From Verrucomicrobiota bacterium (lineage in GTDB: Bacteria > Verrucomicrobiota > Verrucomicrobiia > Chthoniobacterales > UBA10450): a stretch of DNA of 56,231 nucleotides. Positions 8,824 through 17,088 of the stretch are shown one piece after another; the stretch's first letter is position 1, and each line of letters starts with the position of its first letter. Position numbers and translations under genes: made by a program. The notes beneath the pieces were generated by a model that was not told the DNA's origin, made no database searches, and was given only the letters and a program-made list of their open reading frames with translations. The stretch covers positions 1 through 56,231 of the forward strand of contig QHQA01000137.1 in NCBI GenBank assembly GCA_003219695.1, written 5' to 3'.

Positions 8824-9666
8824 ATGACCGTTCTCGAAGTGTTGCACGCGACCACTGTGTATTTCAAAAAGCACAACGTGGAAAATCCGCGGCTAAACGC
8901 GGAGCACTTGTTGGCCCATGTGCTGGGCCGGAAACGGATCGAGATGTATCTGGAGTTCGAGCGCGAGCTGAGCGAATCGGAGTTGGCGCCACTGCGCGAG
9001 CTCGTGAAGCGTCGCAGCGAAGGCGAGCCGCTTCAGCATCTGCTCGGCACCGTCGAATTTTGCGGACGCACTTTTCTTTCCGACAAACGCGCAATGATTC
9101 CCCGCCCGGAGACGGAGCAACTCGTTGAGTTGCTGATTTCAAATTTCAAACCGCAAATTTCAAATGGGCGCATCGTGGACGTTGGCGCCGGCAGCGGAGT
9201 GATCGCGCTCTGTCTGGCTGCCGAATTTCCGGAGGCGGAAGTTTTTGCGGTCGATGTTTCGGACGACGCATTGTCGCTTGCTCGGGAAAATGCCGAGCGG
9301 CTTGGTCTGGCCGGTCGTGTCCAGTTCCTGAAAGGCAATCTCCTCGAAAATGTCGAGGATGCTTTCGATCTCATTGCGGCGAATCTCCCTTACATCTCGA
9401 GCGAGGAGCGGCACACTCTCTCCCGCGAAGTTTTGCGCGATCCTGAGGTCGCGCTTTTCGCCGGCACGCGAGGCGACGAGTTCGTGCGTGAACTGATTGC
9501 GCAGGCCCCGTCGCGGCTGCGCCCCGGCGGGCTGCTGGCGCTGGAGATTGGAATCGGCCAGAGCGACCCGCTTTTTTCTGCCTTGGCCGAGAAAAATTAC
9601 CGCGACATTTCTACGAAAAACGATTATTCAGGTGTGACACGTTTTCTGTTTGCGAGGTATGGATAA
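8824..9666 (+). CDS. prmC: Release factor glutamine methyltransferase PrmC
   Basis: 280 residues. The N-terminal helical domain (1-75) contains GEPLQHLLGTVEF and IPRPETE. The Rossmann methyltransferase core has VDVGAGSGVIALCLA for SAM binding. The substrate-Gln motif, normally NPPY, reads NLPY here (AANLPYIS). It methylates the GGQ glutamine of release factors. Four period-7 repeats (ATTTCAA, 9136-9163) encode the linker LISNFKPQISNGR between the N-terminal domain and the SAM motif. The stop overlaps the start of murA by 8 bp, implying translational coupling. Confidence 0.93.
   Translation: MTVLEVLHATTVYFKKHNVENPRLNAEHLLAHVLGRKRIEMYLEFERELSESELAPLRELVKRRSEGEPLQHLLGTVEFCGRTFLSDKRAMIPRPETEQLVELLISNFKPQISNGRIVDVGAGSGVIALCLAAEFPEAEVFAVDVSDDALSLARENAERLGLAGRVQFLKGNLLENVEDAFDLIAANLPYISSEERHTLSREVLRDPEVALFAGTRGDEFVRELIAQAPSRLRPGGLLALEIGIGQSDPLFSALAEKNYRDISTKNDYSGVTRFLFARYG
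9136..9163 (+). repeat. Period-7 tandem repeat inside prmC (ATTTCAA x4, one degenerate)
   Basis: ATTTCAA at 9136-9142, 9143-9149 and 9157-9163, with ACCGCAA at 9150-9156 as the degenerate third unit. It is coding and in frame, and encodes part of the linker before the SAM-binding motif. Related heptads occur at 23827-23861 and 34091-34111. Confidence 0.8.
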
Positions 9667-10921
9667 GATTCGCGTTCACGGCGGCCACCACCTTTCGGGT
9701 TCAATCAAGGTCAGCGGCTCGAAGAATTCGTCGCTGCCGATCCTGGCTGCCACCTTGCTCACGCGCGAGCCTTGTGTCGTTCACGGCGTACCTGATCTGA
9801 GCGACACGCATTACATGCTGCAAATTCTCATGCACCTGGGAGCACAGGTGGAACGCGCCAGCGGCACAGTGAGCGTCGCCGCCGAAAAAGTGCACTCGGT
9901 CGCGCCTTACGATATCGTTCGGAAGATGCGCGCTTCGGTGTGCGTCCTTGGACCATCGCTCGGCCGTTGCAAGGAAGCGACTGTCGCTTTACCGGGCGGC
10001 TGCGTCATCGGCGATCGGCCAATTGATCTGCATCTGAAAGGTTTCGAAGCGCTGGGCGCAGCGGTGCGCGTGGAAGGTGGCGACATCAAAGTTTTTGCGC
10101 CGAAATTAAAAGGAGCTGTAATCAACATGCAGGGCAAATTCGGCCCGACCGTCCTCGGCACCGATAATATCATGATGGCGGCCGTGCTGGCCGACGGCGT
10201 GACCGTTATTGAAGGGCCGGCGCAGGAACCCGAGGTGGTGGACCTCGCGACCTTTCTGAATGAAATGGGCGCGAAGATCGAAGGCGCCGGAACGCGTCGA
10301 ATCGTCATCGAAGGCGTGCCGGCGTTGCACGGTGCAGAACACTGGGTGATTCCGGACCGGATTGAAGCCGGCACATTTCTGGTCGCGGGGGCAATGGCCG
10401 GAGAGGGCGTCACCGTCAAGCGTGTGTAGCCGGAACATGTCCGCGCGGTCACCGATGCGCTGGCGCGGTGCGGCTACGCCGTGGACGTTGGCGATGATTC
10501 CATTACCATCCTGCCCAATGGACAGGCCACTGCGCTCGACCTGGTGACTGAACCGTATCCCGGTTTTCCTACAGACATGCAGGCGCAGATGTGCGCGTTA
10601 CTCTCCACCAGCAGAGGCACTAGTTCGGTTACGGAAAATATTTTTCCGCGCCGTTACATGCACGTGGCGGAATTAAAACGGATGGGGGCGAAGCTCCGTT
10701 TGGAAGGGGCGACCGCGGTGATTGACGGAGTCGATCGTCTTCTCGGCGCGCCGGTGATGGCAAGCGATCTGCGCGCCTCCGCTGCGCTGGTGCTCGCGGG
10801 ACTGAAAGCCGATGGAATCACCGAAGTCAGTCGTGTTTATCATATCGACCGCGGTTACGAACATCTGGACGAAAAATTGATGGAACTCGGCGCGCACATC
10901 GAGCGCGTGAAAGAGACGTAG
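9659..10921 (+). CDS. murA: UDP-N-acetylglucosamine 1-carboxyvinyltransferase MurA, with in-frame TAG
   Basis: The frame from ATG 9659 to TAG 10919-10921 gives 420 codons, the usual MurA length, but codon 257 (10427-10429) is TAG. Both sides are clearly MurA: ALPGGCVIGDRPIDLHL with Cys115 (the PEP/fosfomycin cysteine at its E. coli number), then after the stop PEHVRAVTDAL, FPTDMQAQ, MASDLRAS and HIDRGYEHLDEKL. E. coli MurA has Gln then Pro at the interrupted site, so a CAG to TAG change is the simplest explanation. As written, the product would be a 256-residue truncation. MurA is normally essential, so a sequencing error, a second copy elsewhere, or read-through must be considered. Start chosen over a TTG nine bases upstream because ATG overlaps the prmC stop. 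Confidence 0.85.
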
Positions 10922-10990
10922 TCCGACCTTTTTTCTTGCTCTTCGCTTGGCAAGCGGGCACTCGTGTCTTACGACAACAAAGGTTAAACC

Positions 10991-11365
10991 ATGGATCAAC
11001 AACCACCACCGCCTCCTTCACCTACTTCATCCGATGTTCGAACATGGTGCGTTCTGTGCCACGCCAGCGCATTGCTCGGATTATTTTTTCATTTTCTAGG
11101 TCACATTCTCGGCCCACTGGTCGTTTGGCTCTTAAAACGCGGCGAGTCGCCTGAGATTGATGCGTATGGAAAAGAATCACTCAATTTCCAGATCTCGATG
11201 CTGATCTATGATGCGATCGCCGCGATTCTCTGCATCGTCCTCATAGGGATTCCGATTTTGATCGCACTCTGGGTGCTGAATACGGTGCTCGTCATTATCG
11301 CATCAGTGAAAGCCGGCCAGGGAGAATTCTACCGCTATCCATTTACGATTCGGTTGATCAATTGA
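10991..11365 (+). CDS. DUF4870 (Tic20-like) membrane protein
   Basis: 124 residues. A proline-rich N-terminus is followed by CHASALLGLFFHFLGHILGPLVVWLL, the DUF4870 signature, then GESPEIDAYGKESLNFQIS and two more membrane segments ending YRYPFTIRLI. Inner-membrane protein of unknown function. It lies 70 bp after murA and converges on the endonuclease IV gene. Confidence 0.85.
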   Translation: MDQQPPPPPSPTSSDVRTWCVLCHASALLGLFFHFLGHILGPLVVWLLKRGESPEIDAYGKESLNFQISMLIYDAIAAILCIVLIGIPILIALWVLNTVLVIIASVKAGQGEFYRYPFTIRLIN

Positions 11366-11378
11366 TCAGCTTCGCCGC

Positions 11379-11394
11379 GTTAAATCGTTAAAAA
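11379..11394. repeat. CGTTAAATCGTTAAA octamer-type intergenic repeat
   Basis: The same CGTTAAATCGTTAAA word occurs at 16989-17029, 24353-24391 and 37146-37179, always outside genes. No function can be read from sequence. Confidence 0.6.
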
Positions 11395-11395
11395 A

Positions 11396-11443
11396 GTTAC
11401 AAGGGTTGCAAAGGGACCGTTGTAACGATGTAACCCTTGTAAC
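11396..11443. terminator. Hairpin between convergent genes (possible bidirectional terminator)
   Basis: A perfect 12-bp inverted repeat, GTTACAAGGGTT (11396-11407) and AACCCTTGTAAC (11432-11443), with a 24-nt loop, sits between the ends of the convergent DUF4870 and nfo genes. There is no clear U-tract, so terminator function is inferred from position. Confidence 0.45.
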
Positions 11444-11446
11444 AAA

Positions 11447-12388
11447 TCACGTTTGTTTATTCGCGAGAGCTCGCAACGTCTTTAGATTCTCCACGTCTTC
11501 GCATAAGTCTTTGCCCTTCGGTGTTTCGAGCACTTTCGGGATTTTGCTGAAACGGCGACTGCGCATGATGAAGCGGAACGCGTCCAGACCAATTCGGCCT
11601 TTGCCGATGTGTTCGTGTCGATCCACTCGCGAACCGCGACCGGTTTTGGAATCGTTGAGGTGAATGGCAACGAGACGGTCTCGGCCGATCACCCGATCGA
11701 ATTCGCGAAATGTTTCTCTGATCGAGGATTCCCTGCTGATGTCGTAACCAGCGGCGAAAAGGTGGGCTGTATCGAGGCACACGCACACGCGCTCCAGCTC
11801 GCGCACGTTCTGGATGATATGCGCCAGATGCTCAAAGCGATGACCAACGCAGGAACCTTGTCCGGCCGTGGTCTCGAGCGCGATTTTAGTTTTCACCTTC
11901 GGAATTTTGCGAAACACCTCGTCAATGGAATCGATAATCCTCTCGACGCCCGCTTGTTCGCCCGCGCCAAGGTGCGCGCCCGGATGCAAAACCAGAAACG
12001 GCAGTTCGAGTTGGTCTGCGCGAATTAATTCCTCGCGCAGCGCGCGAATTGAATTCGCGTGAAATTGCGGATTGGTCGCAGCGAGATTGATAAGGTAATT
12101 GACATGCCCAAAGACGGACAACAATTCGCTGCGCTGGACATGATCGAGGAATGCGCGGATTTCCTCGCGCGTCAGCGGGCGCGCAAACCACTGCATTTTG
12201 TTTTTGACGAACATTTGCATCGCCGTGCAGCGGATCGAGCGCGCGCGTTCAATCGCCATGCTCACACCGCCGCGGATGGACATGTGCGCGCCGAGAAGAA
12301 TCGCATGACCCGGCGAACCGGCGAGGGGGCGAATCGAGGAAGGCGCCCTTTCGCCCTTTCGCCGTTTCACCGTTTCCTTTTTCTTCAC
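11447..12388 (-). CDS. nfo: Endonuclease IV (apurinic/apyrimidinic endonuclease)
   Basis: 313 residues. ILLGAHMSIRGGVSMAIERA starts the Nfo TIM barrel; FGHVNYLINLA, LHPGAHLG, ALETTAGQG, CLDTAHLFAAGYD, HLNDSK, DRHEHIGKG and LETPKG carry the metal-binding His/Glu/Asp set. It cleaves the phosphodiester 5' of abasic sites. About 30 basic residues precede the usual start; GTG 12388 is taken, but a downstream GTG near 12370 with an AAAGGAA upstream could be the real start. It begins 9 bp after the stop of the AsmA-like gene. Confidence 0.93.
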   Translation of the reverse strand: MKKKETVKRRKGERAPSSIRPLAGSPGHAILLGAHMSIRGGVSMAIERARSIRCTAMQMFVKNKMQWFARPLTREEIRAFLDHVQRSELLSVFGHVNYLINLAATNPQFHANSIRALREELIRADQLELPFLVLHPGAHLGAGEQAGVERIIDSIDEVFRKIPKVKTKIALETTAGQGSCVGHRFEHLAHIIQNVRELERVCVCLDTAHLFAAGYDISRESSIRETFREFDRVIGRDRLVAIHLNDSKTGRGSRVDRHEHIGKGRIGLDAFRFIMRSRRFSKIPKVLETPKGKDLCEDVENLKTLRALANKQT

Positions 12389-12397
12389 CGCGACCGT

Positions 12398-14794
12398 TCA
12401 GAATCGCTTCGGGTGCCAATCGGGTTTTTTTAAACTGCCTTCGGCTTTGTATTCGAAGAGCTTGTAAACCGGCGTGAGCACGATCCCGGGGCCTTTTGCG
12501 CTGATGTGCGCGTCCAGATCGATTTTGTCGTCGAGAAAATAAATGTCGCCGCGGCCCACCACGCTGAAAAGTTGTCCCGCTACGTTCAAATCGTCAGTGT
12601 GAATGATTCCGTCGTGGATCGTAAATTTCGCGCCTGCGTCACGGGCAACGCTGTACCCAACGCCCGGCACGATGTGATTGAGGATTTCTGAGATCGGCCC
12701 TAAAACAGGAATGGCGAACACGTCCCCGTTGGTGACCGCGACTTTCCCGGCGCCATGCATCTTGCGCGAGTCGCTGCCGAAGCCATCGAAATCATACGTC
12801 CCGCTCAACTGCCCCCGCACAGTGCGATAGTGATAGTAGCTGAAATACAGACTGGTGACATGAGGGAAATCGAGGTTTGTCAGGGCGAGCGCGGCATGAT
12901 AACGCGGATTGTTTTTCGCCAGTGAAATGTCGAGATGTCCGCGCAGCGCGCCCGAAAAAATGTCGCCGCGGAAATCGAGAATCTGCAATCGATCATTGGT
13001 GATAAGCAATCGCCCCGAGACGCGGTCGAACGGCAGCGTTTTGCCGAGAAACACGTAATCCATTCCACTGGCGCCATCCACCTTGATCTCCAGACGCGTG
13101 TTCTTGCCGCCGCGAAATTGGTAAACGCCATTCGCGCTGAGATTCGGCGGACGGTGGAATTTGTACGGCACAACAGTTTTCCAAATCTTTGGCTCAATCC
13201 AGAAAATTGCGTCGGTCGGATTCAATGAGCTTCTGATGTTTGCAACGCGCACCTCGTGGTGTTTGAAATCGTAAGTGAAAGTGCCGGAGCCGGCGCCTTC
13301 ATCGCGCGCCACGCGAAGATCTTCGCAAGTGAGCGCGCCGTCGGCGAAATGAATTCGCGTGTTGGCGCTGTTCATCCATGTTCCACGGTACCTGCTGCGG
13401 CCTAAAACGATTGTTCCCTCGCCTTGCCAATTTCCCGGATTGCGGTCGGTGCCGCGGATTGCGAGACGAATCGCAGGCGAACGTTGCCATTCCCACCGCC
13501 GTAGAAAATCATTCATATCGGAGGGAACAAGCGGAAGGAATGCCGCTGGCGAGATCGTGCTCTCGATGTTTAACCGAAAATCATTTGGCGCATCGAAAAG
13601 ATCCGCCCTGAGCTGGCCGCTCTGATGATGCACGCGCAGATCGCGAACGAATGCGCGCTCGCCGTCCCAGGAGAAATCCGCCGTCAGACCAGAGAATGGC
13701 GCGTTTTTGTACGTGAACTCCCCGAAAGCAGTGTGCCCGATGATGTCCGGCCGAAATCGTTCCGCTCCGAAATTTAGCGAGCCGGCCATTTCGACCAGAG
13801 GCGGGGACTGAAATGTTATGCCGGCCAGCGGTTTGCCCAGGCCGAAAGCGTCAAGAAATGCTTTGAAATCCAGTGTACTGCGCATCTGGAATTTGGCGGT
13901 ATTAGTTTCGCGGTTCCAATCGGCGCGCCCGGCAAAACTCCCTTTCTGGTCACTCCATTCGCACTGCGTGACGCTCAAGCGCCCGTCTTTCCATTCGGCA
14001 GCGGCGGACAAGTCTCTCATTTCGTAGCTGCCGCGTTGCAATCGGTCCCCGCGCAGCGTCGCCTCCACGCGCGCCTTTTCCATTTCTGCCAAGTCGCCGC
14101 TGAACTTTAACTGCAAGGAGGGAGGTAAAGCCGGGAAGCTGAACTTCTGTAGTTCATTCAGCACGCGCTGCGCAATCGACAACCGCTTTTGCCATTCTTC
14201 TGGCGAGATCGGCGGCGACGGCTGATAGTTTTCGCGCTTGAGTAATTGGCCGGTCGCAGAAATCCGAATTCCGCAGAGGACTCCCTCGGCCTGACTGACG
14301 TAAATTTGTTCCGGCGGAAAATAAACGTGGGCGCGGAAATCGGTCAGTTGCGCCTTGTCTGCTTTTCCCTCCCCGGTCTTGATGGGAAGCGCGATTTGCG
14401 CGTCGCGCACATCCAATGCGTTGAGAAACGGCTCATGATGGATGAGCGCAGCGTAATTGATGTCGAGCGACACTTCGCTGATCAGCGCCAGCGTGTTTTC
14501 GCGGTTCTTGTAGTCGAAAATCCTGACGTTTTTCGCGACCAGACCGCGAAACGGATCCAGCGTCAGCCGCCCGATGGACGCTTCGACGCCGCGTTTGTGT
14601 AATTCCTCGACAACGCGGTAACGCCATTCACGGCCAAATCCCCGGCGCGCGAGATAGTAGCCGCCGCCGACAGTCGCAGAAATTGCGGCGAGAACCACCA
14701 GGCGCAGCAAGCCGACAGCAACGCGGCGTGCCCAGCGCGCTCGTCGAGTGTGGGCGGAACGGCGAACCTGCGGTGGTTCAAGAACGGCGGGCAT
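12398..14794 (-). CDS. AsmA/YhdP-like envelope protein
   Basis: 798 residues. A basic N-terminus with one transmembrane segment (residues about 24-50, VAVGLLRLVVLAAISATVGG) is followed by a long beta-rich periplasmic region. The C-terminal part (GAGKVAVTNGDVFAIPVLGPIS, then GDIYFLDDKIDLDAHISAKG) is typical of AsmA-like C-terminal domains of the TamB/YhdP/AsmA group. These proteins are bridge-like lipid conduits between inner and outer membrane, so the call implies a diderm envelope. Divergent from the DUF420 gene. Confidence 0.75.
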   Translation of the reverse strand: MPAVLEPPQVRRSAHTRRARWARRVAVGLLRLVVLAAISATVGGGYYLARRGFGREWRYRVVEELHKRGVEASIGRLTLDPFRGLVAKNVRIFDYKNRENTLALISEVSLDINYAALIHHEPFLNALDVRDAQIALPIKTGEGKADKAQLTDFRAHVYFPPEQIYVSQAEGVLCGIRISATGQLLKRENYQPSPPISPEEWQKRLSIAQRVLNELQKFSFPALPPSLQLKFSGDLAEMEKARVEATLRGDRLQRGSYEMRDLSAAAEWKDGRLSVTQCEWSDQKGSFAGRADWNRETNTAKFQMRSTLDFKAFLDAFGLGKPLAGITFQSPPLVEMAGSLNFGAERFRPDIIGHTAFGEFTYKNAPFSGLTADFSWDGERAFVRDLRVHHQSGQLRADLFDAPNDFRLNIESTISPAAFLPLVPSDMNDFLRRWEWQRSPAIRLAIRGTDRNPGNWQGEGTIVLGRSRYRGTWMNSANTRIHFADGALTCEDLRVARDEGAGSGTFTYDFKHHEVRVANIRSSLNPTDAIFWIEPKIWKTVVPYKFHRPPNLSANGVYQFRGGKNTRLEIKVDGASGMDYVFLGKTLPFDRVSGRLLITNDRLQILDFRGDIFSGALRGHLDISLAKNNPRYHAALALTNLDFPHVTSLYFSYYHYRTVRGQLSGTYDFDGFGSDSRKMHGAGKVAVTNGDVFAIPVLGPISEILNHIVPGVGYSVARDAGAKFTIHDGIIHTDDLNVAGQLFSVVGRGDIYFLDDKIDLDAHISAKGPGIVLTPVYKLFEYKAEGSLKKPDWHPKRF

Positions 14795-14805
14795 GAATCC
14801 TCGAA

Positions 14806-14880
14806 GGGTTACAACGTTACAAATGTTACAAAAGTTACAATGTTGAATCGCCTCTCCGATATATCGATGTAACGATGTAA
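14806..14880. repeat. GTTACAA-rich degenerate tandem repeat in divergent intergenic region
   Basis: GTTACAAC, GTTACAAAT, GTTACAAAA and GTTACAAT follow each other, then GATGTAACGATGTAAC in inverted sense. The sequence resembles the arms of the hairpin at 11396-11443. It lies between the divergent AsmA-like and DUF420 genes, so it would overlap their promoters. Confidence 0.5.
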
Positions 14881-14890
14881 CTTTCTAACC

Positions 14891-15319
14891 ATGGCCATCT
14901 CCGATCTGCCTGCTCTCAATGCCACGTTCAATCTGGTGAGCACCGTCTTTATTTCCATGGGCTGGTATTTCATCCGGCACGGCGCCTGGCGGCGGCATAT
15001 GGCGTGCATGATCACGGCCGTGATCTCCTCGGTCTGTTTCCTGGTCGGCTACATCACTTATCACGCGCGGGTCGGCGAGAAATCTTCCGGATACACAGGC
15101 TGGATCGCCGGCGTTTATTTCCCGATGCTGGCCTCGCACGTGCTGCTTGCCTTTGTGACGTTGCCTTTGGTGATTTTGACCCTCGTTCAGGTTTTTCGTC
15201 GCCGCTGGGATCGGCACAAGCGGATCGCCCGTTGGACGGTCCCGATCTGGCTGTATGTCTCGGTCACGGGCGTGCTTGTGTATTTGATGCTCTACAAATG
15301 GTTCCCGCCGGGAACGTGA
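14891..15319 (+). CDS. DUF420 membrane protein (CtaM-like)
   Basis: 142 residues with four predicted membrane helices. The starts LPALNATFNLVSTVFISMGW and FIRHGAWRRHMACM, and the ending WLYVSVTGVLVYLMLY, are characteristic of DUF420, whose members (such as CtaM/YozB) are tied to haem-copper oxidase maturation. His residues in HKRIARWTVPIW are conserved in the family. Its TGA overlaps the ATG of the NTPase gene (TGATG). Confidence 0.85.
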   Translation: MAISDLPALNATFNLVSTVFISMGWYFIRHGAWRRHMACMITAVISSVCFLVGYITYHARVGEKSSGYTGWIAGVYFPMLASHVLLAFVTLPLVILTLVQVFRRRWDRHKRIARWTVPIWLYVSVTGVLVYLMLYKWFPPGT

Positions 15320-15834
15320 TGCAGCAAAAAATCTTGCTTGCCGGCCGCCCGGGTTGCGGAAAGACGACGCTGATCAAACGCGTCGTGAACGATCTGGCGC
15401 GACCGGCCGGCGGTTTTTATACCGAGGAAATACGCGAGCGCAGTCAGCGCGTGGGGTTCAAATTGATCACGCTCGATGGCAAAGAGGCTGTATTCGCCCA
15501 TGTGGATTTTAAAACGCCCGAACGCCTCGGAAAATACGGACTTGATCTATCCGCACTGAAAACAGTCGGCGTTGAAGCAATTCGTGAAGCAGTCCGGGCG
15601 AAGCAGCTTGTGGTGATCGACGAAATCGGGCCGATGGAAATCCGATCAGCGCTTTTCCGCGATGCTGTCAGTGAGGCGCTTGAGAGTGGCGAGTCAATCC
15701 TTGGCACGATCACTGCGCGATCGTTCCCATTCGCCGATGTGATCAAAAAGCGCACGGATGTCAGCGTGCTCGAGGTGCGCCCGGACAATCGCGAACAACT
15801 CGTCTCCGAATTGTCAGATCAATTCAAAAAATGA
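15319..15834 (+). CDS. THEP1-type nucleoside-triphosphatase
   Basis: 171 residues from the ATG at 15319, which overlaps the previous stop. Walker A GRPGCGKTT is at residues 9-17, LVVIDEIGPME is the Walker B region, and GGFYTEEIRE is the family signature after the first strand. THEP1 proteins hydrolyse NTPs to NDPs, with uncertain physiological role. Length matches the family (about 170-180). Confidence 0.88.
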   Translation: MQQKILLAGRPGCGKTTLIKRVVNDLARPAGGFYTEEIRERSQRVGFKLITLDGKEAVFAHVDFKTPERLGKYGLDLSALKTVGVEAIREAVRAKQLVVIDEIGPMEIRSALFRDAVSEALESGESILGTITARSFPFADVIKKRTDVSVLEVRPDNREQLVSELSDQFKK

Positions 15835-15885
15835 AACCGCGCGCACCAGATGTTTCGAAACACTTATTCAGGGAGGATGTAAAAA

Positions 15886-16245
15886 ATGAGATTTCCAGAT
15901 CCAGTAAAAGCGAAAGAATTCTTCGATCAGAAAATGACCTTCACCACCGGGCCGGTGGAACTGAACCGGATGCTGAAGGATGAAAACGTCAACGTGGTGG
16001 ACGTGCGCGCGGCCGACGATTTCGCCAAAAGCCATGTGCCAGGCGCAGTTAACCTGCCCAAGGAAAAATGGGACGCCGCCGACGGTCTCAAGAAGGACAA
16101 GATCAACGTTCTTTACTGCTACACGCAGCAGTGTCACCTGGCCGCGAATGCCGCGCTGGAGTTTGCCAGCAGAGGCTTTCCAGTGATGGAATTAGAAGGC
16201 GGCTTCGAAGCGTGGAAGGAAAACGAGCTCGAAGTCCAGAAATAA
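15886..16245 (+). CDS. Rhodanese-like domain protein
   Basis: 119 residues, a single rhodanese domain: VNVVDVRAADDFAKSHVPGAVNLP, then the active loop YCYTQQCHLA and MELEGGFEAWKE. The first Cys of the loop is the probable sulfur-carrying residue; a second Cys five residues later is typical of one rhodanese subgroup. It would act in sulfur transfer or thiol chemistry in the cytoplasm. A strong Shine-Dalgarno GGAGG (about 15872) precedes the ATG. Confidence 0.88.
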   Translation: MRFPDPVKAKEFFDQKMTFTTGPVELNRMLKDENVNVVDVRAADDFAKSHVPGAVNLPKEKWDAADGLKKDKINVLYCYTQQCHLAANAALEFASRGFPVMELEGGFEAWKENELEVQK

Positions 16246-16256
16246 AAATCGAGTGA

Positions 16257-16985
16257 TTAGCGCAACATTTGCAGCAACATGAGCGCGTTTCGTGGAGCGG
16301 CGCCTTCGGCGTCGTTGTCAAAATAAACGTGCACGGCGCGGTTTTCTTTGAGCCAACGTCGGATGCGCGTCGCCCATTTTTTGAGCGCGGGTTTGCTGTA
16401 GCTCGACGCGTATTTGCGGGTGTGACCATGCAACCGGATGTAAACAAGATCCGTGGTCACTTCTTCCCACATCGGCCAGTCGGGCGCATCGGATATGCAG
16501 ACAGCGACAGCGTGGTCCTTGAGACATCTCGCCACTTCGTCATTGAACCACGATTTGTGCCGAAACTCGATGGCGTGCCGAGTACTTTTCCAGCGGCCGA
16601 GTATTTTCACAAATTCCTCCAGGCGTTCGATGTTCTTTTTTAGCGACGCGGGGAGCTGCCAGACCACAGCGGCGAGCCGTTTGCCAAGCGGCGAAGCGGC
16701 GTCGCGGCAGCGAATCACAGGTTCTTCCACGTCGAGCAGCTTCTTGTTGTGCGTGACGTAATAGTGACCCTTGATCGCAAACGGAAAATCTTCTGGGGTC
16801 GCGTCGCGCCACTTCTTGAACGTGCTTTTCTCCGGCAGCTTGTAAAAAGTGCCGTTGACCTCGATGCCAGTAAAACGCTCGGCGCAAAATCCGAGCCATT
16901 TCTTTTGCGGCGTATCACCATAGAAATCATCGCGCCAGCTTTTGTAATTCCAGCCGCTGGTGCCGATGTATGCTTTGCCAGGCAT
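16257..16985 (-). CDS. DUF72 (YecE-like) protein
   Basis: 242 residues. AYIGTSGWNYKSWRDDFY at the N-terminus, GIEVNGTFYKLP, the FAIKGHYYVTHNKKL region, AIEFRHKSW and the ending VYFDNDAEGAAPRNAL are all DUF72 signatures. The family has a TIM-barrel fold and no established activity. It lies 103 bp downstream of the ligD polymerase gene on the same strand and may be part of that transcript. Confidence 0.9.
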   Translation of the reverse strand: MPGKAYIGTSGWNYKSWRDDFYGDTPQKKWLGFCAERFTGIEVNGTFYKLPEKSTFKKWRDATPEDFPFAIKGHYYVTHNKKLLDVEEPVIRCRDAASPLGKRLAAVVWQLPASLKKNIERLEEFVKILGRWKSTRHAIEFRHKSWFNDEVARCLKDHAVAVCISDAPDWPMWEEVTTDLVYIRLHGHTRKYASSYSKPALKKWATRIRRWLKENRAVHVYFDNDAEGAAPRNALMLLQMLR

Positions 16986-16988
16986 GGC

Positions 16989-17029
16989 TTCGCCGCGTTA
17001 AATCGTTGAAGCGTTAAATCGTTACATCG
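16989..17029. repeat. CGTTAAATCGTT intergenic repeat
   Basis: CGCCGCGTTAAATCGTTG then GCGTTAAATCGTTACATCG, between the DUF72 and ligD polymerase genes. Same word as at 11379, 24353 and 37146; the CGCCGCG lead-in is shared with the 11379 copy. Confidence 0.6.
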
Positions 17030-17088
17030 CGACTACTTGAAACCGTACGTCGATTCACGAATCTCGATTCACGATCCACGGGCATGGG

